From Triparma columacea (lineage: Eukaryota; Sar; Bolidophyceae; Parmales; Triparmaceae), in NCBI GenBank assembly GCA_030267965.1, contig BRYA01000648.1, forward strand, positions 1-64,000: a stretch of DNA of 64,000 nt, in the 5' to 3' direction. Made by a program: the position numbers and the translations under genes. The notes beneath the pieces were generated by a model. It was not told the origin of the DNA. It did no database searches and worked only from the letters and a program-made list of their open reading frames with translations. Below, piece by piece: positions 22,301-32,807 of this stretch; within the stretch, counting starts at the first letter, position 1; each line of letters opens with the position of its first letter.

Positions 22301-23698
22301 AAACGCCTTGCATGAGAAACTATCACCACGCTCTAACACGACCTCTTTCTCTACCCGCTTCGCTCGCCGCAGGCCAACTTCGCCAAAATTGCGCTTCTGC
22401 CGCTTGTCAATGCGCTGGTTGAGTCCACGAGCTTCGTGAACCCGCAAAATATATCCTCCCTGGCTGCAGCCATTGATCGTACCTCCTTCTGCCTCTCCTC
22501 TGTTCTCAACGCCTCCTACAATCTTGCAGTCGACTCGAAGAACGCACTAAAAGAAACCATATCACCTTCCATCCGACCACTCCTCCACGCCCTGTCCCTC
22601 TACTCCTCTTTCTCCCTCACTCCCTCCTCCCCCACAACTTCCGCGATAAACAACACCACATCCTCCCTCCTCCTCCTCCTCCTCTCCATCCTCACCACCC
22701 TCAACAAGGAACTAGGGACCGAGTTTAAGTTGCTCGTTATCTCCACTCTCTGCGAGGCCCTCTCCTCAATCGTGCCCTCCCCCACCCCCCTCACGTCCTC
22801 CCAAACAATGGTGGTCAGGATGCTCAACAAGACCCTTCTGACCGTCTTCTCTACCAAGAATTCCTCCCTCGCTCCCGTCATCAACTCAGCTATGGACCTA
22901 ATTGCCAATAAGATCGCCCCAATCTGCCAGGCCAACTCTGACAACATGGCCACCCTCCTCCCCTCTCTCCTCTCGACGACCTACGTAATTCTCGTTTCCC
23001 AGTGGTCCACCATCACTTTCAAAGAGGGTCCTGGACCTTCCCCTCAGACGAATCCGGTATCCATCGGGGTAAAAGTTGCGGGCCTCTCTGTCCCGCCCCC
23101 CCGGCCTGCGATCTTCGGGTCCAGCGGTATCTCCTGCATGAAACCGGCCAAGGTAAAGGCAGAGTACTCGCCCCTGTTCAATGCCATGTGCACGCTGTTT
23201 CTCTTTAGCATACAGGCGGACGATATGTCACCGACAGTGGTGGCAAAGGGGGTGAAGATGCTGATCAAGCTCAACAAGAAGGCCAAGCTTTTTGTGTGTG
23301 TGGATTTCAAGGACAAAATGAGGTGAGAATGGCAGATTTAGGTGAAAGATAGTAGTGATGGCTGGATTGCTTCTTTGACTAACTTGGCCTTTTCCACGGC
23401 TCGCTTTGTTCACCACAGGCCAACCTTTGTGGCTGCGATCCTCGAGGACCTTCTGAAGCTCAACCAGCCCCTCCTGGTCGACGACATGAACGTTCTCCTA
23501 TTTGAGATGGTCTCGTCTGACTTCGATGGCTTCTTCAATTCCATCTTACCCTCAATGATCGACAGCATGGGCATCACAAACGAGGAGAAGATCAGCATGT
23601 TGGAGACTTGGAGTAGAGAGGAGGATAGCATAACGTTCCGGCAGAGCTGCGAGAGCTTCCTATCAGAGTTTAGATTCTATCAATCAAAAACGCGATGA
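19387..23698 (+). CDS. XPO6: Exportin-6-like nuclear export receptor
   Basis: Eight exons: 19387-19519, 19735-19902, 20024-20211, 20349-20639, 20818-21354, 21524-22267, 22373-23322 and 23419-23698, in frame for 1096 aa (human XPO6 is about 1125). The C-terminus is diagnostic: LVDDMNVLLFEMVSSDFDGF followed by FNSILPSM and ESFLSEFRFYQ corresponds to the conserved XPO6 end with its VDFDGFF motif. The N-terminus (NDERKAIETNLELW, then QLNYFLSTVLHFHAL once the first intron is removed) matches the first HEAT helices. Exportin-6 carries profilin-actin out of the nucleus in a Ran-GTP dependent way. Most introns carry TTCGCTTCGCTC-like strings before the acceptor. The first donor (GTATGA at 19520) was chosen because it alone keeps phase and restores the HEAT alignment. 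Confidence 0.8.
19937..19990 (+). repeat. Intronic 17-bp repeat (TTTGCTCGCCACTCCGC type)
   Basis: Inside exportin-6 intron 2, TTTGCTCGCCACTCCGC, TTTGCTCGCTACTCCGC and a truncated TTCGCTAAC follow one another. They are a local expansion of the TTCGCT/TTTGCT motif that recurs in many introns of this window. Confidence 0.7.
20699..20749 (+). repeat. 12-bp tandem repeat in an exportin-6 intron
   Basis: CAACATTGGACG is repeated about four times in the intron 20640-20817. The same intron then carries a CGCTTCGCTCACCGC string and a poly-C tract before the acceptor. Confidence 0.75.
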
Positions 23699-23800
23699 AC
23701 TCCTTTCTGTAAAATTTTCTCTTGTTTCTTTTTCCTTCCTCTTTCTTTTATCCCTCCCTCCCTCTTTCCCAATCCTAAATATAATCCTCCTTTAAAAAAG

Positions 23801-26624
23801 CTATGCTTCTTTCTTCGCCTCTCCGCTATCAGCGTCTTCCTCATCGTCTGCATCACCTGAGGTAGAAAAGGCCGCCCCTGCCCTCCTCTCTACTAGGATG
23901 AGAACTCCACCTTCGATGATTGCTAAGGCCTTCTCCTTGCTCTGCTTTGTCCTCTTGTCAATGATGCTCAGGCTTTCCCACCACGTCATGAGGTTCTGGA
24001 ACTCGCTCAGGCTATTGTTCCTTGTGTCCCTCTCGATCCTCAGCTGGAAGTACTCGATGTACGACGTTACGGCTGTGCTCAGGGCGACGGTAATCGCCAC
24101 CCAGCTTCCCATGTTGATGCCAGGGACGGCCAGCACGGCTCCGGCGGAGGTTAAGACGAAAACGAGGATTTCAAGGAAGCTCAGCTTGTCCGAAATGAGG
24201 GGCGTTTGCTTCTCGTAGGCCAATGTAATTGGTTTGGCTCTGTACTCAACGTAGGTTTCGATGTTCATAGGGCTGATAAAATCGTCTTTGTCAATTGAGG
24301 ACATCTGATTAGATCTTTGGTCGAGTTTCCCACTATCCATGCTCGTGATCTTGTTATTGTTACCCTTCAAAAGTTTGTCTCTTTTTCTGTTTTTCGGGAT
24401 GGCTTTGGTGAAAACCAGGTTATATTCGATGTGTTTCTTGAGCTTCTTATGAAATTTGCTGTCTACGCCTTCTGAGATATCCTCCCTCAATATGGAGCCA
24501 TAAACCAAAGCCCCGCTCTTCCCGACGTCACTTTCCATCACTTTGGTAAAAATAGCCTGAACCCTCTTGACGAACATGTTCCTCTTTTTGGACGCAGCGC
24601 TCCCTCCACTAGCTTCTTCTTCGCCTCCTTCGCCTGTGGCGGTGCTCGCGGAGCCTTGGCCATAGGGACCCGTGCTCGCCCTGAAATTATAGATCTCAGA
24701 AACAATCAAGCTAGCTGCCATATCGCAAATTTTTCACTTTTCAGCGTACCTCTGTCTCGTGATAATTTGCCCTACGAAGGCTGCGAGGATGGGGAGAATA
24801 ATGATAAACATATTGATGAACTTTTTAATCTCATCGCTGAAACTCATATCTGTGGCGTTAGCATAAAGTGTTGAGAGGGTTGCCGTTGCTACTCCCAACA
24901 CGAGCAAAGCAAGGAACGCAACGTTTCCCGAGAATTTTAACGCGCTACAGTTAGCGTGGAGGACAAGGTGCCTCTTCCAAGCATTGTAGACGACGGCTGT
25001 TTCGGCGTCTCCAATTCCCAGCTCTGGGACCCCCGTAGAGCTGCTGGCAAAGGCTCCAGTGACTGTGCTCAAAACATCCTCAGCAGAATCGGTGACGAGG
25101 TCAACGACGACGATGGTTTTCTGGAACAACATGGGCGCACGCTGCATGAGCTCCCTGAACATCATGATCTCAGGGATACCAAAGGTCTGGGTCCACTGGT
25201 CTACATTGTTCATGATCTCGATGTTGTCGAGCAGCTCGTTGCTTGTCAGCTTGAGGTCCTCGTTAACAGATTTCATCATAATCTTGTGAAGACTTGCGAA
25301 GGCCTGAGTGCACCCGCCAGTGTTGTTGAGCATAACGAGAGGGCGTCCCTGCTGAATAACAGACCTGAGACGCTGGTACGCACGCGTACTACCGTGGGCA
25401 GCGACGTATCCGATATCTCCAAGAGCTGCGACAGGGAAGGAGCTCTCCTCACCGTCCAAGATGATGTAGTGAGTACCGCTGGAGAAGAGGCAGCTCTGGT
25501 AATGATAACCCCATTTTGCCCTCTCGTTAACTGTACCGGTCGAAGCGAGTATATCAGCCTTGTGGGGTACAGCTGGTAGTTCTTTGTCCACCCAATCGAC
25601 GTAGGAGTCAAACTCCTCGACGTTGTAGCTGCGAGTCCGGTGGTGTGTAAGTTTTAGAACTGTGAGCTGCCAGCAATTGGGTCGTAATACTAAGATGATA
25701 TACCTAGATGACTAGATGATATACCTCTACTGTGAGCTGCCAGGATGAAAAGATACTTTTCAATTCTCACCTCGCTGCAAATTTGATCGGCTCCGTTTCT
25801 TCCTTAACATATGCCGTGAGCGGCACTGCATTATTAGAGAGATTGGTAAGACTGTTGATCTGGTTCGCTGCATCTTCGTTGGTGAAGCGCCTTAAGCGAG
25901 CGAGGGACTCGATGACAATGACAGTCGGGCGCTGAGAGGTTTGCTGCATCGCGATCTCGAGCATGAATTCAGCGGTCGCAGAAGATCCTGTGGGGCTGGC
26001 ACGATTGATAATAATCCAGTTGTTGGAGAGGGAGGCAGCGTCGAGAATAGCTGAAAAGATGGTGAGCAAACGCTGAAAAATAAGCTGGTTGATGACAATG
26101 TTGGACTGCTCTCGAATAACTTCGGGGTTGTTCAGATCTACGTCCTCAGAAGTCATCGTTTTCCTCAGTTGAGCTTCGCTCTGCTTCATCCAGTCGTCGA
26201 ATTGGGGCTGGGAGCTTAGCTTCATGGTGGCCAAAGCCTTGGGGTGCATGCTACCAGCATCGCAACTGCGGCCAGCGAAGCGAGCGTTTAGAATTTTGGG
26301 GTTGTGCCATACTTGGGTGTTTGTCCATTCTCACCTGATGAGCATGTTGTTATTTTCAAGCTTCCATTTGTTCGTGATCAAGTCTTGGAGGGCCTTTGCA
26401 GTCATTGGCTTGCCAGTGGCTGGGATAAAACAAAACTCAGTGATTATAGAAGACTTTGCAGCACCCGTCACTTCGTCGACGATCTTGGCCCTGCAGAGCT
26501 TGACCTCAGGGCCACCAGCCCCCACTATCGATGTTGATTCTGGGTCAAAGTCATCCCAGTTGTGTGCTCCCTCGGCAACAGACCCTGGTGACATTGCCCG
26601 GGGACCTAGAATAGAGTCCGACAT
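23801..26624 (-). CDS. TRPM-type SLOG domain membrane protein with SLATT-like C-terminus (in-frame TGA)
   Basis: Exons are 26624-26335, 26265-25771 and 25628-23801 (870 aa if the TGA at 24736-24734 is passed). The centre is a SLOG/LSDAT nucleotide-sensor domain: HYIILDGEES, then STRAYQRLRSVIQQGRPLVM and LNNTGGCTQAFASLHK, as in the N-terminal regions of TRPM channels. Two hydrophobic pairs follow (near NVAFLALLVLGVATATLS and FINMFIIILPILAAFVG, then ILVFVLTSAGAVLAV and WVAITVALSTAVTS). The segment AASLIVSEIYNFRASTGPYG between them resembles the SLATT/DUF4231 family that accompanies SLOG domains. Inference: a nucleotide-derivative sensor coupled to a small membrane effector. The frame is interrupted by one TGA between RQRYAEK and KICDMAAS; see findings. 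Confidence 0.6.
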
Positions 26625-27241
26625 GCGATTTAAACTTCAGTAGGGCACACCTCCCTATTTAAGTATGTTTCGTAGCTAAGGAGAGGTGCAGAATGGGTTA
26701 GATATTGAATTCCAGGCGAGATCACCAACTTCCGTGATTGCGAGGTTTGTAACAAAAATACACATGGCTCCCGATACACGGCCACGACAGGTTTTATTGT
26801 AACACCATAAGTGCGGGCAGGGTTGCAGCACGATTGCTGCTTACCTAAAGTCGGTTATTTGTTTCTTTGAAGGTTTGATATATTCCTGTCCTGTCAATTA
26901 CTGGGGTTGGGGACCGGTTTAACGCTAGAGTTCAACCAAAAATATTCTTTTTAACACCTACCCCATGTTCTGTTTTTCTTCATCGCGCCCTTTAACGAGC
27001 TGTATATAATGCGGCTGGGCAAAGGTAAAGCACTCAGCGCACGTCAAAATGGCTTTTATTTGTTCGGAGAAATCCTAAATTGAAAACAAAATTGCCTTTT
27101 TTCATGTTTCATCGAACATTCAGTTGAGTTTAAGAATACCTGCCTCCCTTTCCTTGCTAGCGTGTAAATCCCCAACCTGAAGCTTCTTTGTCCTCCCTAT
27201 TGTATAGCTCCTCTTTCCCTCATCCATTCTTCGCCTCTTGC
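26625..27241. other. Intergenic stretch without a recognised gene
   Basis: About 600 bp upstream of the SLOG gene and downstream of CCT1. Composition is balanced and both strands are broken by stops. A TATATAAT-like element lies near 27002 and a GCAGCACGATTGCTGC hairpin near 26825. I cannot assign either of them. Confidence 0.4.
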
Positions 27242-29107
27242 CTACTGGCGGCCGGGCTCCTGCTCGGGGGTTAGGGTGATGCGATCGTCGATACGGAGAA
27301 TGGTGATAGCAGCCTCTGTGGCGAACCTGAGACTCTTGATCTTGGAAATGGCTGGCTCGACGACACCGGCTTTGAGGTTGTCCCTGGTGACGCCATCGAT
27401 GAGGTCAAGGCCAGTGTACTTCAGGGTAGGGTCGGTCTTTCCCTCCTCGCCTTGGGCGCGGGCCTGGATGGAGCGCAGCTTAGCGACAAGTTCGGTGGCA
27501 TCCTTGGCGGCGTTGACGGCGAGGACCCTGGGGATGATCTGAAGGGCCTGGGCGAACTCATGGATGGCGAGCTGCTCGCGGGAATCGATGGAGGTGGCGT
27601 ACTTCTCAAGGTAGACTGAGAGGGAAACCTCGACGGCTCCTCCCCCGGCGACGAGGGTGTTGGATTCGAGCATGCGCTTGACGACACAGAGGGAGTCGTG
27701 AAGAGCACGGTCCATCTCGTCGAGCATGTACTCGTTGGCGCCACGGAGGACGATGGTGGAGGCCCCACCCTTGCAGCCACAGACGTAGAGGAGCTCTGAG
27801 GTGGTGGGGGAGGGGATTGTGTGTAAGTGAATGAGATGGGCTCGTCTCCGTTCAGAAAAAAGTTCTCACCTCCGTCTCCGACTCGCTCCTCCTTGACGGT
27901 CTCTGCAGTTCCGAGGCAGGCGGGGTCAAAAGTCTCATTGCCCTCCATGTCAGCCATGGTGACGACGAGCTTTCCGCCGGTGGCCTTGGCCAGGCGCTTG
28001 AGGTCCTCCTTGTTGCAGCGGCGGGCAGCAATGGCCCCAGCCTCGACGAAGTACTTGAGGCAAAGGTCGTCGATTCCCTTCGTGGTAAGGATGACATTGG
28101 CTCCTGCGTCAATGATCTTCTGGATACGCTCCTTGGTGATGTCCATCTCGCGCTGGCGGATCCTCTCAATCTACGAAGGGTAAAGTGGTGAGTCACGAAA
28201 AGATGGTTAGGATAATGCATTGCGCTGGTTTTGTGGCGTTATTGACTCGATGTGTAATGCAAGCTTCGCTCCTCATTCTACTCCCGTCGATTCTCACCTC
28301 CTCGGGGTCTTTGATAGTGACCTGGACGCCCATCTGCATGCGGTGGCGCTGAAGGTTGATGTCGAGAAGGGCAATCTTGGCATCCTTGACGGTGGTGGGC
28401 ATGCCCTGAGCGGCGCGAGTTACATTCAAGGCGAAGCCATTCACAATATGGGACTCCATGGAAGACTTCCCGTGGGCCTTGAGGATGTGGATCGCAGAGA
28501 TAGGGTACTTTGCAGTGCGTTTTCCGTTGACATCACCGAACATCTTGACGGACTGCACGGCATCCACGGCCATACGCGAGAAGAATTCGGACTCAGGGCC
28601 AAGAATCTTGGACGACATAGACGTCTTGGCAGAGTTGATGAGGTTCTCGTCTCCGAGGGCATCAACAGGGACAACCAATTCCTTCTTGATATGCTTCACA
28701 GCAGCCTTGAGGGCCATACGAAATCCGGAGATTATAGTAGTGGGGTGAATTCCCTGCTTCACGAGCTCGTTTCCGCGCTTGAGGAGCTCGGAAGCAATAA
28801 TAACAACTGAAGTTGTCCCATCCCCAACCTCCTGGTCCTGCAGATCCGCGAGCTCAACGAGAACCTTAGCAGCAGGGTGCTCGACGTCAAGCTGTTTGAG
28901 GATAGTGGCTCCGTCGTTGGTAATAGTAACATCACCAATGTCATCCACCAACATTTTATCCAAACCAACAGGCCCGAGAGAGGTCTTGCAAATGTTCGCA
29001 ATAGCGAGGGCAGCGGTGACGTTGCCACTTCTCACGTCCTGGCCGGTCTCGCGTTCTCCATTCAGGAACAGTCCTGTTCCAACGTTGCCTCGGGGTTGCT
29101 GTGTCAT
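27242..29107 (-). CDS. CCT1: T-complex protein 1 subunit alpha (CCT1)
   Basis: Exons 29107-28298, 28170-27870 and 27795-27242 give 554 aa, the usual length. Group II chaperonin signatures are complete: SLGPVGLDKMLVDDIGDVTI, TNDGATILK, QDQEVGDGTTSVVI (ATPase site) and VAGGGAVEVSLS. The alpha-subunit stretch EAGAIAARRCNKEDLKRLAK and the ending ATEAAITILRIDD identify CCT1 among the eight paralogues. It works in the cytosolic TRiC/CCT ring that folds actin and tubulin. The gene is head-to-head with the plastid Cpn10 gene across 372 bp. Confidence 0.95.
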
Positions 29108-29479
29108 CTGGGAGAGAGGAGCGGGACCAGGGGGGGGGGGAAGGTTAGTTGGGGACTTTGGGAAGGGTGGTGGGGAGTTGAGGGATATAAAAGCGCCAGA
29201 ACAGTTATATTTGAGACAAAACGCAACACGAAAGCACAGAATGATATTGGAGAAGGGAGGGATTTTAATTTTGAGGTTGGCACGTTTGATTTCGGCGTGG
29301 ACTTATCAAGGGTCAGGGTCAAACAATCGAAGGCACAGCATGAAAGTAGAACTATGTGTATATACAAAGGGGCTATGTGGTAGAAATAAGTGCGATAGCC
29401 GACGACGGGTGACTCTAAAGGCCCTTACTTTTTTTTGGTCGAAAATCTCAAAAAAAAATCACCAAACTTCTTAAAGCCA
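29108..29479. promoter_or_regulatory. Bidirectional intergenic region between CCT1 and Cpn10 genes
   Basis: 372 bp separate two chaperonin start codons on opposite strands, so regulatory sites are probably shared. A poly-G run lies near 29129 and an A-rich run near 29450. I do not see a heat-shock element that I would defend by eye. Confidence 0.4.
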
Positions 29480-30324
29480 ATGTCGATGTCAAACGCTATT
29501 GTATTGATTGTGCTGACTTTGTTGGTCCTTATGGATCCGTCTCAGGGGTTCTTTGTCGCAGTTTCAGCCCGCCAAAGAGCTAATCAGATGACATCACTCG
29601 GCGACGGAGCTAGAGCCAACCCAAACAAGGTGTGTTGTTGGATATTAGGTAGAGGGTGTCATTTAGTTCGCCATATTGCCTTTGTTTTCTGGTTGGCCGG
29701 CGTTTTAACCCCGCTGCGTCATCCAAAGTGGGAATAGAAGCAGATCTGCTCGCCTTTTGTGTGATGTCGTCGATCCAACTGTCTCACCCAACGTGTCTCG
29801 TGCGCTCTCTGAATGGAAGGGTGGGAGGGGGATAGGAAGAATGGAGCTCAGTGATGACGCTCTAACGGCAAAGACGCTCTATGATATGGTACTGGTGGAG
29901 CGCATCCAGGTGAGAACGAATGAGGGTTGAAAGGAGGGAGTTAGGAGGAGCGAGGAAGAGTGCTAAAACGACTCTGTGTACGATAGTAACAACTGTCCAA
30001 CCCACCAACGTCGCTTCGCTCCTCCCTGCTTCTTCTCGGCCCAAATCCCTACAGCCCCCAGAGACTACCGACACTGGACTTTACAAACCTGAAGAAGAAC
30101 AGCCGAAACTGCACCTGGCCAAGGTGTTATCGGTTGGTCCTGGTCGGGAGGAGGAAAACGGGATTCTCGCTGCCATGCCCACTATTGCGGTTGGGGACAC
30201 TGTGGTGGTGAAAAACCCTTGGGGGATCGGCCCCAAGGATGAGGAGACGGTCGATGGTAGGAAATTAAGCTACGCTAGAGGCGTTGATATCGCTGGCGTT
30301 GTGAAGGGCGGGGTGACTGACTAG
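29480..30324 (+). CDS. Plastid-targeted co-chaperonin (Cpn10/GroES family)
   Basis: Proposed exons are 29480-29629, about 29820-29909 and 30055-30324 (about 169 aa). The start MSMSNAIVLIVLTLLVLMDP followed by SQGFFVAVSARQR is a signal peptide with an aromatic residue at the expected cleavage site and a basic transit region: a bipartite plastid presequence. The mature part has GroES features: MVLVERI, the mobile-loop position TTDTGLYKPEE, KVLSVGPGREEENG and IAVGDTVVVKNPWG. It caps the plastid Cpn60 ring. The second exon's acceptor is uncertain; 29820 keeps the frame. An in-frame ATG at 29841 could give a form lacking the presequence. The second intron has strongly complementary ends (see findings). 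Confidence 0.8.
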
Positions 30325-30422
30325 GAGACAAAATAAAACATTTCTTTCTTTAGTTTGTAAAAAATTGAATCTTACAACCTTCTCAAATCACGTAAAATGC
30401 ACAGTATTGATGCTACATACCC

Positions 30423-32523
30423 CTACAAGGTACACTTGACTGCACCTAAACTTTTGCATTTATCAAGTAGCGTATCCATCTCCATTGTCGACATCTCTGC
30501 CATTTCCAAGGTGACCCTGTCGAAGGCCAACATCAGGCCGGGGAGGTCGAGCTTGGAGGCCTTCGAAACCATTTCTTGCTCGACCCCGTCTCCCTTTACC
30601 GCCTCGGTCCTCTCTGCGAGTACTGCTGAAAGCTCCTTAGTGATAAAGGACGCGTTGCTTTCTCCAGTGATCTTGGAAATGAGCGAGCTATGCTTACCCT
30701 TGACAACGTTAAACCTCTCATTAATGTCCTCGTCTTTCCACCACTCCCCCTCAAAGTTTTTGTACATATTCTTCAATTCGGAAGCCCTCATCATGCACAT
30801 GGCGCAGCTGTTGAATTTAGTTTTCACTGCAGTTACGTGGATGGATTTGGCAAGATCCGAGGCTGCGACGACCAAAGGGGGTTAGAACTTGTGTGTCGTT
30901 GCTTTGCTCGTCCTCACGTGCTCTCGTTCTTTTCACTTCTTGCTGCATTTGTAGTCAATTCTCACCTTTCTCTCCTAGGGTCTCGACTTCTGCCATGACG
31001 AGCGCGAGCTTATCAAAAAGAGTTGCGATAGCGCAAACGGCGTTTCTCTGTTTTTCGTTGAAGTCGCGGAGGGGCATCTCAGTGGCCAAGGAGCACAGCT
31101 GTAATTCCTTAGGGTAAACATTGTTGAACCAGTCGATGGCGAGCTGTTGATTGGTAGGGCGCTCTTGAGGGGAGCTAGAGGGGGGGTTGTTGTCTGCAGA
31201 AGAGGTGGAACTGCGACTTTTTGAGGAGGCAGAGGCGGTTGAGCTGCCGCCGGCAGAGCTGGAACGAGAGCTGTATCCATCAGCAATGAACATCGCTGGT
31301 GTATCACTTGGCTGGGGGGGCGTCGGGGTAACTCCCGGGAGGCTGCCAGCAGGTTCTGCGCTGTAAGTGTATTTCATGCGTTTCCCGGTCATGAAGGACT
31401 GAGGCCCTCCGCGAGGGCCCAAGGGTCCACTCCGCAGGTTTTTCGCGTCGACGTTAACGTCCACCGCAGACCCGGCAGTTTCGAGGGTTCCAATGATATC
31501 CTTCAGCTTCTTATTCTTATTCTTGCTATAACGTCTCTTGATTTCCCTCCCAAGTTCGACGTCGCTGACACTGTCAAAAATTAATGACGCGGGACGCGCA
31601 GGGATAGAGGCCGTAGCGACAACCTTGGTCGACTTGTTGTGGCGACGGCTTATTGTGATTAGGGGCGTCTTCAGCAAGAGCTCCTCCTTGGAAGTAGGGC
31701 TCGCTCCCCTCACATAAAAGAGCAACATTAGACATCCAGATGAAACCCTCTTCTCATCCTCATAATGGCTCAAGTGGGTGAATTGAATGAAACTGGTCCA
31801 CTCGTACTCCGAGGTTGCAGGGTTTATCTTGAAGTGGAAGGGGGTGTTGATTGCGGGGGCCCAGCTACCCTCCCTCTTCTTCTCCCTTTGCTCAATGGAG
31901 CATTTGTGCTGACCATTGATGGTTGTCTTGATCGCCGAGGGGTTCTCCGCCCAGACTCTAATAATCAAGACAGGGGGGGGGCGCGTTTTGGGAACGCCTG
32001 ACAACTTCAGGGTGTACTTCTTGGGAACCTGCGGGTGACAGATGGAAGCAAAGCCAGAATTATTAGCGAAGTACAGATTCCCATTGGGGTACACGGTCTT
32101 CACGACTTCTGGTATCGTCTCAGGCTGAGTGTGGGGGACGATCTGTTGCGCGGAGTGAGGCAGATTGCAGTTGGCTGCCTGTCGCTCCTGATGCTGCGCA
32201 GAACCCAACGATAAGCCAGATGACGAAGATGAGCTGCTGGCTGCCTGTCGCTCCTGATGCTGCGCAGAACCCAACGATAAGCCAGATGACGAAGATGAGC
32301 TGCTAATGAGAGGTTCTGCTGAGTTATCGTTGGGTAGGAAGGGGATCAGTGGGCTGGGAAAGTTCCCAACAAACTCCTTCTCTGGGAAGGGTGTTTCTGA
32401 CGAAAACTCTACTGGGGTATAATTGGTTCCTACTATGGGTGACGACGGATCCAACTCATCTCCCAGCGGATAAAAGAAGTCCTCGTCGTTTAAGAAGTCA
32501 ATTAAATCATTGTTGGTAGCCAT
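30423..32523 (-). CDS. Unknown Ser-rich protein with a conserved-looking central beta-rich domain
   Basis: Exons 32523-30966 and 30862-30423 are in frame (665 aa); the intron has the CGTCGCAG acceptor. No family is recognised. The N-terminal 130 residues are acidic and Ser/Gln-rich, with a perfect duplicated 22-residue block. Residues about 165-300 look folded: KKYTLKLSGVPKTRPPPVLI, IRVWAENP, FIQFTHL and GCLMLLFYVRG suggest a beta-sandwich. A basic KRRYSKNKNKKLKD stretch follows, then a Ser-rich linker. The C-terminal exon is helical with three nearby cysteines and Met-rich segments. A nuclear regulatory protein with a transcription-factor-like layout is possible but not shown. Confidence 0.65.
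32173..32304. repeat. Perfect 66-bp tandem duplication inside a coding exon
   Basis: Two adjacent copies (32173-32238 and 32239-32304) are identical by eye. Each encodes 22 residues including SSGLSLGSAQHQERQAA. The duplication keeps the frame and, because it has not diverged, appears recent. Confidence 0.85.
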
Positions 32524-32807
32524 GTGTCCCCCTTTCTCCCTCAGAAAGATATGTCGGGCAGGAAAAGGTGGGTGGAGGGTGAATACTTTTTGCTCTGGAT
32601 GGGGATTAAGGGAGGATGGGAGTGCTTCGGTATAAATTGGGTAGATTATTCGCTGGTGGAGGACTATCGGTGATATTGCGCTTATGGGAAAAGGAGAATC
32701 CTGATAAATAATTCGGCTGCTCTACGCGTGCGGAAGAATTCCTCGGAGAAGAAGGCAGAAATCTTATTTTATGTTCGTGGCTTTCTTTCATTAACTGTTT
32801 CTTTTAC

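Noticed and set aside
26640..27240. Possible snRNA or tRNA in the intergenic region
   Set aside because: No tRNA cloverleaf, Sm site context or known snRNA core was recognisable; only short hairpins.
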